A stretch of DNA of 64,000 nt. Origin: Callipepla californica brunnescens. Its lineage: Eukaryota > Chordata > Aves > Galliformes > Odontophoridae. The notes under the pieces were generated by a model that worked only from the letters and a program-made list of their open reading frames with translations, made no database searches and was not told the origin of the DNA. The stretch is from NCBI GenBank assembly GCA_023055505.1, contig JALIRH010000026.1, positions 8,013,591 through 8,077,590 on the forward strand, in the 5' to 3' direction. This document shows positions 24,910 to 37,898 of this stretch, piece by piece. Position numbers and translations under genes: made by a program. Position 1 is the first letter of the stretch. The number at the start of each line of letters is the position of its first letter.

Positions 24910-27900
24910 TCAGATGGCTCAAAGGGAAATATGCTGTTCTTCCCCTCCCTTCCTGTCCCCCACTCCCAAGATTTGGTTGGAAAAGCCACAGACAGTTCCC
25001 AAGTAACTTCTCCCCAGCAAAAATGAGGTTGCAATGTTTGTCAGACAGTTCCTTCAGCTGATAGTCCCCTCCCTGAAGTGTGAAGGTAGCATTATTCTAA
25101 TAAGATGCTGTTTCAAACCCTTGAAGTAGTCCTGTTCTTTAAGACTTCTAAAATAAAGGTGAAGAAGCTCATTCAACTCCTAGAGTCCTTGGAGCTATAA
25201 ATGCTGTGAGCTTATTCAGCTCAAATAAATAGCATAGCCTTTAGGCTTCTCTCTATGTGAGCCTCTCCAGTTCCTGGCCACTTATTTCCTGAAGTGCACC
25301 AGCTCTGCTTCTTCCTCCACCAATTCTCTTCCTACTCCTCTACGTTTATCTCTAAGCTAAGCCTTATTTGACAAATACAATGTATCGTAACACATCTCCA
25401 TCTGAGAACAAGATGGAAGCAACCCAGAAAACTATTCCTAAGCGTTCAGAACAGATTCTAATGTGTGTTTCTCTTGCCTCAATTAAATTAGAGAAAATAT
25501 GCTCTCCTTTTTCCAGGAGCATCTTTACCACCATTCAGAAAAGTGTTAAAGTGCTCACGGTCACAAAGCTTATACACAAATGGTCAGTTCCAATTCAAGT
25601 GCTAGTCCATCACATTTTATCAACACCACTCTTTGAAGAGCAGCACGTGGCACCTTAACACCACACCTCAAAACAAACAGGTAACTGAAAGAAAGGCCTC
25701 TACTGACCAAAGAGATGCTACCACCTGCCTCAAGAAGAAAACAGAACAAAGGTGTACTCCTAACAATAAGCAAATACCTATTCAAATTAAACAGCAACGC
25801 TACCAAAAACAACTCATAAAACAAATAGAAAAACCATGTGCACTTACCTATTGAAGTCCAACTCCCACCAGTAGCCATAAAAGGACAAAGGAAACAAGAA
25901 TCCCAACCTCTCTGCTTCTATAGCTCAGTTCCTAGAGCTTTCTCTGCTAACAAAACTAACAAAATGGTCACCAGCCTTCTTGAGATCAGTGGGGACTGGC
26001 TCCACCTGGGCTCAGGCAGGCTGCCAATTGCTTGTTGAGCACTTCCATCTAAAGGAAGGTGAGTGAGACACCTGCTCACTTTAGTACATTTCACAGCTGT
26101 CCAGTGATTGGCACCAAATAGGAAGGTTGTGCTGAGCTCATTAGAAGGCAAGTTTATGACATTTCCCCCCTGACTATTGCCCTTTAGTCTTCCATCCTCC
26201 CTTTTCTGCAGTAAATTCCAGGCTTAAACTTGACTACTTTTGAGCAGTGCATCAGTTTGCAGAAGTGCACGACCTGAGAAAGGTGTGTGTTCTCTCTTTA
26301 CTGCAGAATCCACCATGCAATCCCAAATGGTAGGACAGCAGAGCTACGTTATACCTTCCCAGCCACAGGCAAGGTGACTCTGGACTTTTACTCTGAAGAA
26401 CTCAAAGGGAAGTCTAGAAAAGCATGTTGAGTTTCCCTCAACATGTTGAAAATTGCTTCTGCAAAGTGTTAGTGACATGGAAACGTGTTTCCAGAGACCC
26501 CCAAATGTCTCAGTAAAGCACTGTTTTGCTCAGAGCCAGACAACGTCTCCTTACACTCTGTTGTTCTCTCTTCTCTTTGTAGTAAAGCTTTTAGGATGTG
26601 TCAATCCCTCGTATAAGAAAGTAGTTTAACGTTAAATTTGCACTCGAGGAACCCAAAACCCCAGGATTAATGGGTTCTCCTCTCCTTTTATTCTGCTTAT
26701 ACGCTTGGCAGCGACCTGTTTTACACAGCCTGGAGAGTTAAGGGACTCTGCAGACAGTTTTGCTACTTGTTGGTATTTCAACACACAAGCAGCCCTGAAC
26801 CTGCTTTATTCTGACCATCATTAAGAGGACGCAGAACACAAGAGCTTATTATGCTTCATGGCAGGCTATGCAAAACATCCTTACAACAAAATAGTAAGGA
26901 AGAGACATTAAGTAAGAAAAAATGCCTTCAGTACTTCAGCATGCATTGTTGAAGCCTGAATTCCCTAAAAAAGCTAATGAAACCACAATGTAAGACATAT
27001 GACTTCCATGAGATTATTTTCCTTCCTAGCCTCAGGAGGCTTTATTTTTCTCAGTACAGATAACACTCATTCTTATCGAAAGCTTTCAGAAGTCCTTGAT
27101 AGGAAAACCCTTCTGCAGGAATAACCACATTTGGAGACACTGACTGTATCCGTGGGTTTGGATCAGGTAAAACTCATCTGCAGTGCAATAGCCCACAAAC
27201 ACAATGCCTGCATTTAAAAAATCCTCTTACAGGCTACAAGCAAAGGCTTGTCGAGCTGCAGGTGCCCTGCAGGCTGCAATTTAAACACCTCTGTCCTAGA
27301 TGATTTATCTGGCAGGCAGGCTCTTTCCCCCCCTGGCTCTCTCTATTTGCAGGCTATTTTCATCAGAGGAAGCTTCTCTTCTGCCGATGCTAATGAAGCT
27401 GAGCACAAAAAAGCTCTCGTTTCCATCAAGCCCTCCACTCCCTAGAGATTTGGTGTCAAGTCTGCTAAGAAATAATTTCCCTCAACATCCCTCTATTATC
27501 ATCCTACAATTCCTTCTCTAACAGGCTTCCCTACAGGAAAGCACTTTCCAGCTATTTCCTATCAACTGCAGATAATAGAGCATTAAAAAAACCCTATTTC
27601 CCTATTCTTTGTCTTGACTCTATGAATTTCCACTTTCCCAAATTAGTTGTTTTTATTTAAAAACTAGACAGCCACACCTCTCTCTTCTAAATTTAAACGA
27701 TGGGATAGCTTAATGTTTTTTCCTTGCCCCTTCCAACAGGTTATTTTGTAAGCTTGTGACAGATGTTCAGCCCTCCCCCTTCCTCATATAACCACAGATC
27801 CCAAAGGCTTTCCCCTTCCATCTCCTGGTAGGAGCCCTGGAGAAAGTCAGGGAGATAGAAAAATAACTGCAGAAAGACAGCAGCTCCTTCACAGGGTTAG

Positions 27901-30900
27901 ATGCATACACCAGGAGCAGCGTGAGACATGGGATGTCTCACTCACTTCCTTTATGGCTCAGGGAACAGCAGCACCCCATAGGGCTACATCTGTTGCAGCA
28001 CAGGTATCTGTTTGCAAGTTTGTTGATTAGCAACTACCCGTCGTGTTGATCAACATAAAACGACAAATCCTCCCTCTGAGCTTTGGTTTCTGACAAATAA
28101 AAGCAGGCAGATAATGGAAACAGATGATCCTGATGGCTCACCTGTGACAAGTGCAGATGTATTATCTCTATCTAATGCTTGAAGGACAAATGTTTCTGTT
28201 GCCTTTTTTCCTGCTGTGCAGGAATCTGTTTTCTGAGAAAGTCACTGCTGGCTCCACCTACTGCAGGATATTTCCTCTTCTGAAATGAAAATGAGAAGAC
28301 CAGCTCTGATTCAAAACACAGATTTGAATTCAAGATTTCTGGAACTTAAGGAGTTTTTTTCCTTTGTTTTAATTCAGACCACAGTAAGGTAGCAGTTTTG
28401 CTCACCCAGTTTCAAAAACCTATTGCTAAGATAAGTGTTTATGTGAGCATTTGCACAAGTCAGGTGTTAGTTAGGTATTCTGCACCTAAACTTTTCCCTC
28501 TTGCCCACTCCTTGGATGGAAATGAGCTCCACAGCTGAGGTCATGAATCTCTCCAACTCCTTTGGGAAGCACAGGCAGCTGAAACTGTTCAGCTGCTGGG
28601 AGAGTCTTACTCTGCCCAGAGGGGAAAAGATTCTGCTCCCATTTTACATTTAAATAGGCTCTGTAAGTCTCCTCTGGTACTTTGAGTCCTATTAAAGCAC
28701 TGTTTTTTAGGCAGTTATGCATTGTGTTGAAGGGGCAGCCTGCTTCCTGCAGCAAGCTGTGTGATTCAGCCCTTGTCTGTGCCACTGCTGGAAGAGGCCA
28801 GTGATGTAGCAGCCCAAGACAGTGCCCAGAGGAAGGCAGAGTGACAAAGGCAACACTGGACATACTCCAGGCTTAAATTATTGTGAATTTGTTACACAAA
28901 GTGTTGCAAGAGCAACTTGCTCTCACTACAGCTTACCTCCCCTTTTTGGCTCATCTTCTCCAGAAGCAGCAAATCATCTTTATCCTTTTCACAGTGCAGT
29001 AACACAAGGATTACTTGGGTCCTTCCACCATTTTCCAAGCACAAAAACATGACCAGGCTGAGCCTGATGCATGTGATACTGAGAGCCCAGGGACGTGCAG
29101 CTGCTCTCATACAGATCTACTTGCCCTGCAAACTACCAGGCACAGTTTTGTCTGCAGATGCTAAGGATTTTCCAAGTAAATGGCTTTACTGGGCTGGGTA
29201 AATTTCCATGCTATAAACACACTGCTCAACAAATAGCCACTTAAGGTCAGGTTTGAAGCACAGACAAGAAGAACAGAAAAATAAGTGCTGCTGTTAGCTA
29301 CTTGTAAAAGGGGTTTGATCTCCTGTGCTGACAACTGAGTGCCTCCAAGAGGCGGTACATTTCACAAAGCATTCTATTTGTATAATGTCAGACATGCAGG
29401 CCATTACTTGAGGGATAAGTACCAGATACAGAGCATTGTTGACTACTATTGCTTATTGAACAAGAAAAAATGAAATCCTGTTAACAGCTGAAGAAATAAT
29501 GCCAAAAGATATTGTCTCAACACAGAGCAGCCATATCAAGCTGCAGCCAGCACAAACCTATATGCTCCACACTCCCTAGATAGGGTCTATAAAGAATTGG
29601 ACTGGACAGATCTAAAGAAAGCAAAGACATAAAAGCTGGAAACTCAGTAAAGGAGAAAATTTATGACCAGAGCTAGTGTGGATTTTACTCTGAGGGCTGA
29701 AAGTTATACACAAAAAAGAGTACCCTCAGGGTATGCCTGTGAAGCTTGGGCCTCTTCAGGACTGCAGCATGTGTTCACTGGCTTCCTTCTCACCCCAAGA
29801 GCCCTTGGAAATAGCAGATAGCAGCATCTCCCTCCAAACTGCTGATGAGCACAGAAAGGCCTCACAGACAGCTCACGCCCTTGACACGCTCACAGTGGTG
29901 GCCATGACACTCCCAACATGGCGCCCTGAGCTGCAGCCACAGCTGAAAGATGGGGCAGGCCCTCAGCGGAGGGTGCACAATGACACCTCAACAAGAGCCG
30001 TGGGCTGAAACCTTTGGTGCTAAATCAATCCAGAAAGGAAAAGCTGAAAGGTTATGCTCAACTGTCAGCATTCAGGAGTTGAGTGGTACTGCCAGGAGAA
30101 AGCAGAGGCACTGTCACAGAGATCAGACACCAGTGGAAATTAAAGCCACTGTTATCTCCCAGAACAGAATTGATGTGTATTCATGCCATAGACCTGAGAA
30201 GAACGCTAAACACTACCACAGAAATTGCTTATTAAACCAGCTAGTAGATGAGAGGATAAGAAACCTCAGCATCTTATAGCCAGCAAAATAAACGTTAATT
30301 ACAGGGAGCTTTAGTATTTTAGCTGTGTATGAAGAGTGAGACCTTTACTGTTGCCAAACGCAAATGGTAATTGGATACATTACAGCAACATGCCAACAGT
30401 GACAACAAAAAAAGATAATGGGGAACTATTCTCATTTCGCAAATGAGGCACCAATAAGCTGAACCCCTATGGGATGGGGTGGGACTTGCCTTGCCAGTTC
30501 TTGAAACAAATAAAGTAGAACTAATGTGGAAGTGCATTACCCCAACTTGGGTATTCAAAGAGCAGTATACACTTTAAGGACTGACCATATCCTGCTCATA
30601 AGAATGGAATAACACAGCCTTCACTAGCTACTCCTTAATTGTCCTTAACATCAAGCACTGGGACATATAAACAAAAAAATGGCTTCAGACAGTCCCAGTA
30701 ACAATATTACCACTGCTCTGTTCTAAAACAGACAGAAATAAAACTAAATTCTGGCCATACTTTTGAGCAAATCCATCAGATGTATACTGTTTATTCATCC
30801 AGACAAGATAATCTCAAGACCCAGACCCACATCCTCAGATGCCAGCCCCTTCCATGCTCAATGTTCACACCACACATTGCTCTAAGAGAGCAATCTCTAT

Positions 30901-31044
30901 TTTAAGGGCCTTGGGCAAAGCTATCTCCCATCCAAATGATAAACATAAAGAGCAAGTAGCCATCTAGCACTCAGCCAACTATGAACAAATGTTTAATGCA
31001 TATATGATTGTATATTTCTCTCTGCTTGCTGGATAAAGTGCACC

Positions 31045-31059
31045 TTTTTTTTTTTTTTT
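31045..31059 (+). repeat. Poly(T) run
   Basis: An uninterrupted T stretch of about 15 bases followed by C and CTCTG. It is a homopolymer with no retrotransposon body recognised beside it. Confidence 0.8.
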
Positions 31060-34000
31060 CCTCTGAAAAGTAACCCAGAATTTGGTAAGCATTAGCATAC
31101 AGAGTACACATGTGCTCAGGTCTGAGCACTGTGTGCCATTCCTCACCATCGCTTACTTGAAGATGAAGCAAACAATTCCCTAATATATGAGGATTTAGTA
31201 AGCTTGGGGTGCAGGAGTGAGACCCTAACTTGGACTCTAAGGAATACTACCTCAGCTACCAGTGGTAATGGGAGGTTGTGGAGGCAACAACAGTACACAT
31301 CCTGACAGAGCAACAGCTAATTCCTGCTACTGAGCCACATTTGATAGCACAGCTCATGTAGGTAGCTGCCTTATTTTGCAATGACAGTACTGAGGACACG
31401 TGGCTTGCCCCAACTGACCAGACAAGCAAAAGATAATGGGGTTATAGCAACTAAAACAATCCAAGCACAGAAAAAAAAAGGACAGAAGGCAGACGACCTC
31501 TGGATGCACTAGACAATGATTCTTATGTGAAGGCACAGCTGAATTGGGAAGTCATTCCACGGAGAGGAGTGTGCTACTTGGTTCTTCTTCACAGTCCATC
31601 TTTACTGTCCTGTTCATCTAACAATATGCAAATGTCTTAGGCAAGGGGCTGGCGTGTCATCAGCTCCTGGCTTCTTATCACCTTGCAGTACCATGAGCCT
31701 AGTGGCCATTGCTTTTGTAATCTTGTCATGACAGGATGCCAAGAACAGAGTTCACCTTGAGTCCTTTCGCCCCTTGACAGTTAATATTCGAGCTGTGGAT
31801 GAAGAACAACCCACAGATCCCTGACTCAGCCACTGAACATGAGAAAACAAACGCAGACCACAATAACATTTTCCAAAGTTCTTTAGAGACTTGGGTTAAC
31901 CTTTGAAAAATTGTACCCCAGCCACACGAAACTCTCCAAGAACAAGCATACAGGCCCTTGTAGAGTAAACAGAGATATTGCATGTCAGCTGTTGCATAAT
32001 TTGAACAGCCCCTCATTAGCTGGTGCACATATAACACAGTGGGTGAAGCTCTAGGCATACAAGTAAGGCTGTTGAAGAAACAGTACCCTTGAAACCACAG
32101 AGCAGGAACCTTTCCGGCTAACACAGGCTATCTGTCCTTGCAAAACACTAAAGAGCAGTGAGGTTATCAGTCAGCCTTTGCACCAGTCCAGCTAGGCAAG
32201 GCAAAGTCAGGATTACAACTGAAAGCAAACCCATGTGAAAACATTTTTACACGGAGGCACCTAAAAACCCCACTAAGAACTATAACTGGTGGCCTAACTT
32301 GATACTCACTACATTAATTAACTGCACTTGGACCCTTACACATACTGCTTTTACACAACAGCTTTGTAGTTCTGTTTACACCTTATTTATCCTTAACAAC
32401 AGATAGACAGTACAGAGCTACTCCTATCTTTGTTCTACTGAGGAGGAACAACGGAAGTGGGAGACTCAGTAATGCACAGGAGGTCAAGGAGGAAGCATGA
32501 GACAGAACAAGGAGCAGAATTTGCCTTTCTAAGTCCAGGATAAGGTTTCTCACCATCTCCTCCCATTGACTTCACTGGGTGGGAATGAAGCCAGCACGAA
32601 GCGCTCTGGAAATCCCATCATGAATGCTTCCTTCATTTAGTTATTTTAATAGTGTTTACATCTCTGATGAAGGCGTACTCACTGCAGCCAGAAAAACCCA
32701 ACAGCACTCTTTGAAGGAGAAATTAAATGCTTCATTAATTCAAAAAACATTGAGATTGTGAATCGGGAACAGAACATACAGGTCTAGAGGCATGACTGCT
32801 ACTAATCCATGAGAAAAATGTTATGTTTATGCAACATTAAGGACGAGATTTTAATTGCTTATTACTCTAATTGATTTCATTCAGTTGTTATGGCAACTTT
32901 CTTCCTTTAGTATATGCACTACACAAGATTGCTACATGCTTAAGCCATAAATTGAAGCTATGTGACACAACACAGTTGCAATGTGGACTGTCAGACAAAT
33001 ACTGATTACTTACTCATATGATACATAGTTTTAACTACCTTATTTGTCTACTATCTAGTGACTTCTATTCCAACGTTATCATTACATACTGATAAACTCC
33101 AGATACATCTCTGTCCCAGCCAGCATCTTATATTCTTACCTCCAGCACTAACTATTCTTGGTTTTCACCACTTCGTGTTCAGCTTGAGCAATAGCACTTC
33201 ATCCATTTTGTTAAGCTAGTCAGTAACAGCAGGTTTGTCAGTACATGCTAGGCATTTAGTTGTATTTTCATGCTTATCCAGAAGAGCTTTTCTAAATCAG
33301 GAGTTCAGAGCAAGAGCTGGAAACTTGACAGCTGAGACTCTAAGTCAGATCATGCCCTTTGCCATCTAGGAGAAAGCCTTAAGTTGAACAACAGCAGCTG
33401 GCACAGGCTTTGCTCAGCTCCTGCTGTCACTCAGTGATGATGAAATGCTGTTTGTGTCTAAAACATACCCCTACTGCCATGCATTGCTAAACACTTTGTC
33501 CTGTGAGCTGCAAACTGCCTGACCCTGCAATACTGGGACTTGAAATACCTTCAATATCTTAAACTCCCCAAATTTCTCATGGCTAGTCAACCTCAGAGGC
33601 ATCAAGTTAAGGAACTGAATACAGCAGCTCCAAGTCCGACTCTGCTTGGAAATGGAAACAGAAACATTTTCTTTTTTAGAGGCCCTAATAAATGGCCACT
33701 GAATGGAGAACAGCAGAAGTTGGCTTCTGCTCTTGCCTCTAGCATGTTTAACATATTAATTAACTTCAAAAGCTAGGGTATATCACAGAAATGAGGCATT
33801 CATGGAACAATCCTGCCCCTGTTCACAGCCTGAACATACTGATTGATGCTGCAAGTTTCTACTCTTACATGTAGCTTGCGGTTCAATTGTGCGGTAAAGG
33901 ATTTGAGTTTCCTGTTTAAAAGCCTATTATTATTATTACATACTGTGTGACAATTCACTGGAATAGAAATTGTTCCACTACTGATTCCTTGCGACCCAAT

Positions 34001-35904
34001 TCAGGCCACAGGAGAATGGTTTCAAAAGGTGAGCAGCATAACAGCATGAAATCCCATCGGAAACCAGGACTGGTCCACAGCTGATGGGAACTGCCAGCTC
34101 TACACATGATCTAGGTTAGGCAATGCACTGTTTCACAAAGGCTCAAGGCTTTGTGGACAGAGGAACATTCTGGAGCTCTTACAGAAACTGCACAGCCAAA
34201 AGCTGTCGCACAGCAATGCCTTTTGCACAGCAACATTTCCTTTCAGCCCTCTGCTCCCACCCAACCCTAGTGATAGTGCAGTTAAGAAAATGAGACAGGA
34301 TTTAAACCATCGAGATGGCAAGCATTCAAAGCTTCACCTGATGCAAGAAAGCCTAAAAGCTCATTTAAGAAGTACACATTGTTCCGCTGTTAAAAATAGT
34401 CCAGCCTCCAAAAGCCCCATTCTTTGAACAAAGCCAGACAAACCTCCTTTGAGGGATACACATCTATCCAACCCAACAAAATCAAAGTGATGCCTAAATT
34501 ATCAAACCACAGAAATAAACCTAGCAACACTCTCAAGCAAATCTCACCTCAAGGTGGGGATCAACTTGAAAGCAGTTGTATAGCACACCACAAGCTTCAT
34601 TAAACAGACCAATCCCAGAAGCTATTAGCCTGTGGCCTCCCGCACTCACAGCAGCTCACCTACAAGAGGCAGCTCCCAAGCAAGGCTCGTGCAGTACTGC
34701 AGCAACCTGAGTGTGCATCTTTGAAGTAGGCGCTGAACATCTTTGCAGCAGCTTTCATGTTCAAAGCGGTCACAGCTGACAGCAAGGAAGCTTCAACAAG
34801 CATTGCCAAGATGAATAGCTCCATTATATAATTGGCTTTTAGCAGTGCATGTGAGCTACGGAGCATAGAAAGGAATTTCACACAGAGCCCTTTGAAAGAT
34901 ATCAGGTGGCCTTACCTCATCAATCATATGTGGGAAGTCAGAAGCTCCAATGCTCTTCTGTATTTTAAGAAACAATTATGAAGGCCATGAAGAACCTCAG
35001 AACTGCTGCCATTATTACTCTCCATGGATTACATGAAGTAGCACCAGCCCTATTCTTCCCCCACACACATAGTCAATATAAGTAACCTATTCTTCCCTAA
35101 CCCCTACCCCATGAAGCCCCAATGCAGAACACTCCAGGGATATGTACCTCCCTCCCCCCCACAGCATTTAAAGCTGGAGAAAAAGCTGCCCCAGCAAAAG
35201 GAACACCTTTGTCTTACGCATCTCTTGCAGAAAGAAGGACAAAGTGAAGGGAAGATCTGGATCAAGGTTCAAGACGTGCCCTATAGTGATGCTCTGCACC
35301 ATCTCAGCAGGTCTACATCTTGGGCTGCTCATCCAATTCTTGCAACAAGAGCCACTTCAGGCCTCTCACTCATTACTCTGTGGGAGATGCTGGAAATATT
35401 TACTAACATGGAGAGCAAGAGGAAAAATGCTTAAGGTATTTGTTTCTTTACATGAATGATAAGTATTTTGACTGCAGAAGTGCAGAAACATCCAGATACC
35501 AAGCTTCATCCAAGCATCCAGGATCAGCTGCAAGTAAAACCCAGCAAAACCGTAGCACTTCACCTATAATGAGCATTAACTTAACCTCTAATTGGAGATC
35601 CCATTTGCCAGACATGCAAATGGAGCATTTACAAAACTCAACCCAGCACCACAGCAGAGCTTAACTGCAGCTGGGTGGATCAGCAGAGATCACCTCAGAG
35701 GAGCTTTCGACACAAACAGCAGCAAAGCAGAGCAAAGGTTCACATCCAGCAGGAAGCTGCACACAAAAAAGATCTTTCCTTTGCAAAGAGCTTTTAAAGA
35801 ATACTTTGGAAAACCCAATCAGCAGCTTGGATGCCACACAAGTTGAACAGTAAAGAAGAAAGCAAGCGAAACATGCTTCAAGTACAACCAACTGTAACTC
35901 ACGG

Positions 35905-37898
35905 CAATTAACAAATACAGCAATTTATTTCTGATCTTAAGTGAAACAAGACCCAGTCGGTTTATTACACACCGTCAAGGTAATCCACCTCAGAAGTGAG
36001 TTCCCAGGTACAGATCAGCAGTAAGAAGTTGGAGTGTACAGTATTTGTATCATACAGAGTATGCAATAAATTAATATCTACATGCAACATACCTACAAAA
36101 AGTTACATACAAAGTAAAAAAATACAGTATTTTCTGCTCATTTTTTGTTTTTAAATTTTTTTTCTGTACATTTTTTTTTAAATTTACATTTTTATTTACA
36201 TTTTTTGTAAACTTTTTGCGTTTTTATAAAACTGAAATCATGTAACAGTTACAAACTTACTGCACTGCTCATATTCTAAAACGATTCTTACATCTACAAA
36301 ACAGCCTTGAGTTTGCTCCTTCATTTCTACTTTGGCACCACCACACTTCACACCATCACTCTGAGTTAACTCGTCCGCTTACTACCTAGCCATATTCTCA
36401 GCACAGAGAAATGCAATCACACTTCAGTCTGTGTGCTTTGATTAAGAAGGTCCAAAAAACCCCATCACATTAACTACTTCATCAACATCACATTTACCTG
36501 ATATCACTGCATAATAACCACTTTTCCTGCACTAACTGCTTCACATAAGCATGCAAACAAGCCTGATTATGACTCAATCAATAACATGAATATACTGAAA
36601 TCAACTACGAGGGTTAACAATTATAAGGAATGCAGACATATCAAGATTTACTGCATCAATAAGACTAAGCTAATAGTATGGACTGGCATGTTAACACTAA
36701 GTCTAAACACGCTGTGGGTTTCAGCATAAGCTAATTTGTATTAAAGAAAACAAGAAGAGAAAGCCCTGTCACACTTGATAGTACCATGTCTAGTAGAAGC
36801 TTGTATTGACTAGAAGCTTTCACTCCTACCATGCACGCTCAACTCAGAACAGGGACTCCTGAAGTTAATGAAGAACTAAACTTTAAATAAGAAACACCTG
36901 AAATACACACGAACCTGCTGAAAAGGAGCATAGCACATGAAGTGTTAAAGCAGTTGCAGAATTCAGAAACACCACTGGACAGCATGGTACTACGTATGCA
37001 CGTAATTCCACGTAACATACCCAATGTGATTTAACCACAAAACACTCAACAGTAGATAGACCCTCACAGGAGGGCTCTGAGCTATCTACTGCTCACAGGA
37101 GCACCAATACTGGATTTTGATCTTGCCGTGCAAAGATTTGTCACATCAAATCCTGAAAAGCTCCCAGAACAAAGATGACACAGCTTCCTCTTAGCCCATT
37201 CCATGCTTGACTGGACCCATGGAACATCTTTTCCACTGCTTTAACTAAAAGCCTCCTATTTCTATTTGCACATAGCAATGCTTTCTCCATGCATCTCAGA
37301 CAAAAACCCTGAAATGATCTCCTCAGCAACCTTCTCTCCTACACACTAGAAAACCATTGCTCAACCCTACCACACTCCCTCTTTGCCATGCTGCATTAAG
37401 CCCACCCTACCCTCAGCCTCTCCTCCCATGCCCTGTGGCCCAAAATTCCTTGAGCATCCCAGCAGCTCCATGGCAGACTGGAACAAGTGACCAATATCTA
37501 GAATCAAAAAGCATGAACGTCAAGGGGAAAAAACCCACTTTCCTCTATCTCAGTCACACGCTCAAGTAGCCCAGAGAGCCATCAGCTTTCAACATTGCCC
37601 TGACTCTCTTCCGCTTATGCTGAACTGCTAAGCATCAAGGAACACTGGGCACAGGACTGCATTTATCCCCAATGACAACAAAGCTAGACATCAACTTTCA
37701 TTGTTTTGCTGAAATGAGACCCGAAAGGAAGTTTTCCCTTTAAAATCAGGACACAAACCACAAGTCAGGCATTCAAAGCATCGTAGTACCACAGCAACTC
37801 TTGCCTTAATACAAACAGTTCACAGAATACCACCACCTCATTTATTATTGCCAAAAGACTAGGGTGCATTAAGAAACTTAACCTACTACAATCAAGAA
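35905..37898 (-). other. CCNG2: CCNG2 3'UTR
   Basis: About 2 kb of AT-rich sequence follows the CCNG2 stop on the minus strand. It ends near two AATAAA signals at 35961-35966 and 35924-35929. Around 36115-36240 the transcript strand is extremely A-rich. It holds two perfect Pumilio octamers, TGTAAATA (36193-36200) and TGTAGATA (36075-36082). The endpoint is inferred from the signals. Confidence 0.7.

Larger units (their letters stand above)
18420..35900. other. Gene-poor interval between the chemokine cluster and CCNG2
   Basis: About 17.5 kb in which no coding exon, tRNA, rRNA or clear interspersed repeat could be recognised on either strand. Minus-strand AATAAA motifs occur around 20.25 and 22.2 kb, so non-coding transcripts are possible. 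Simple repeats include the 28-bp tandem duplication at 24854-24909 and a poly(T) run near 31045-31059. Ancient decayed repeats could be present below what can be judged by eye. Confidence 0.5.
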
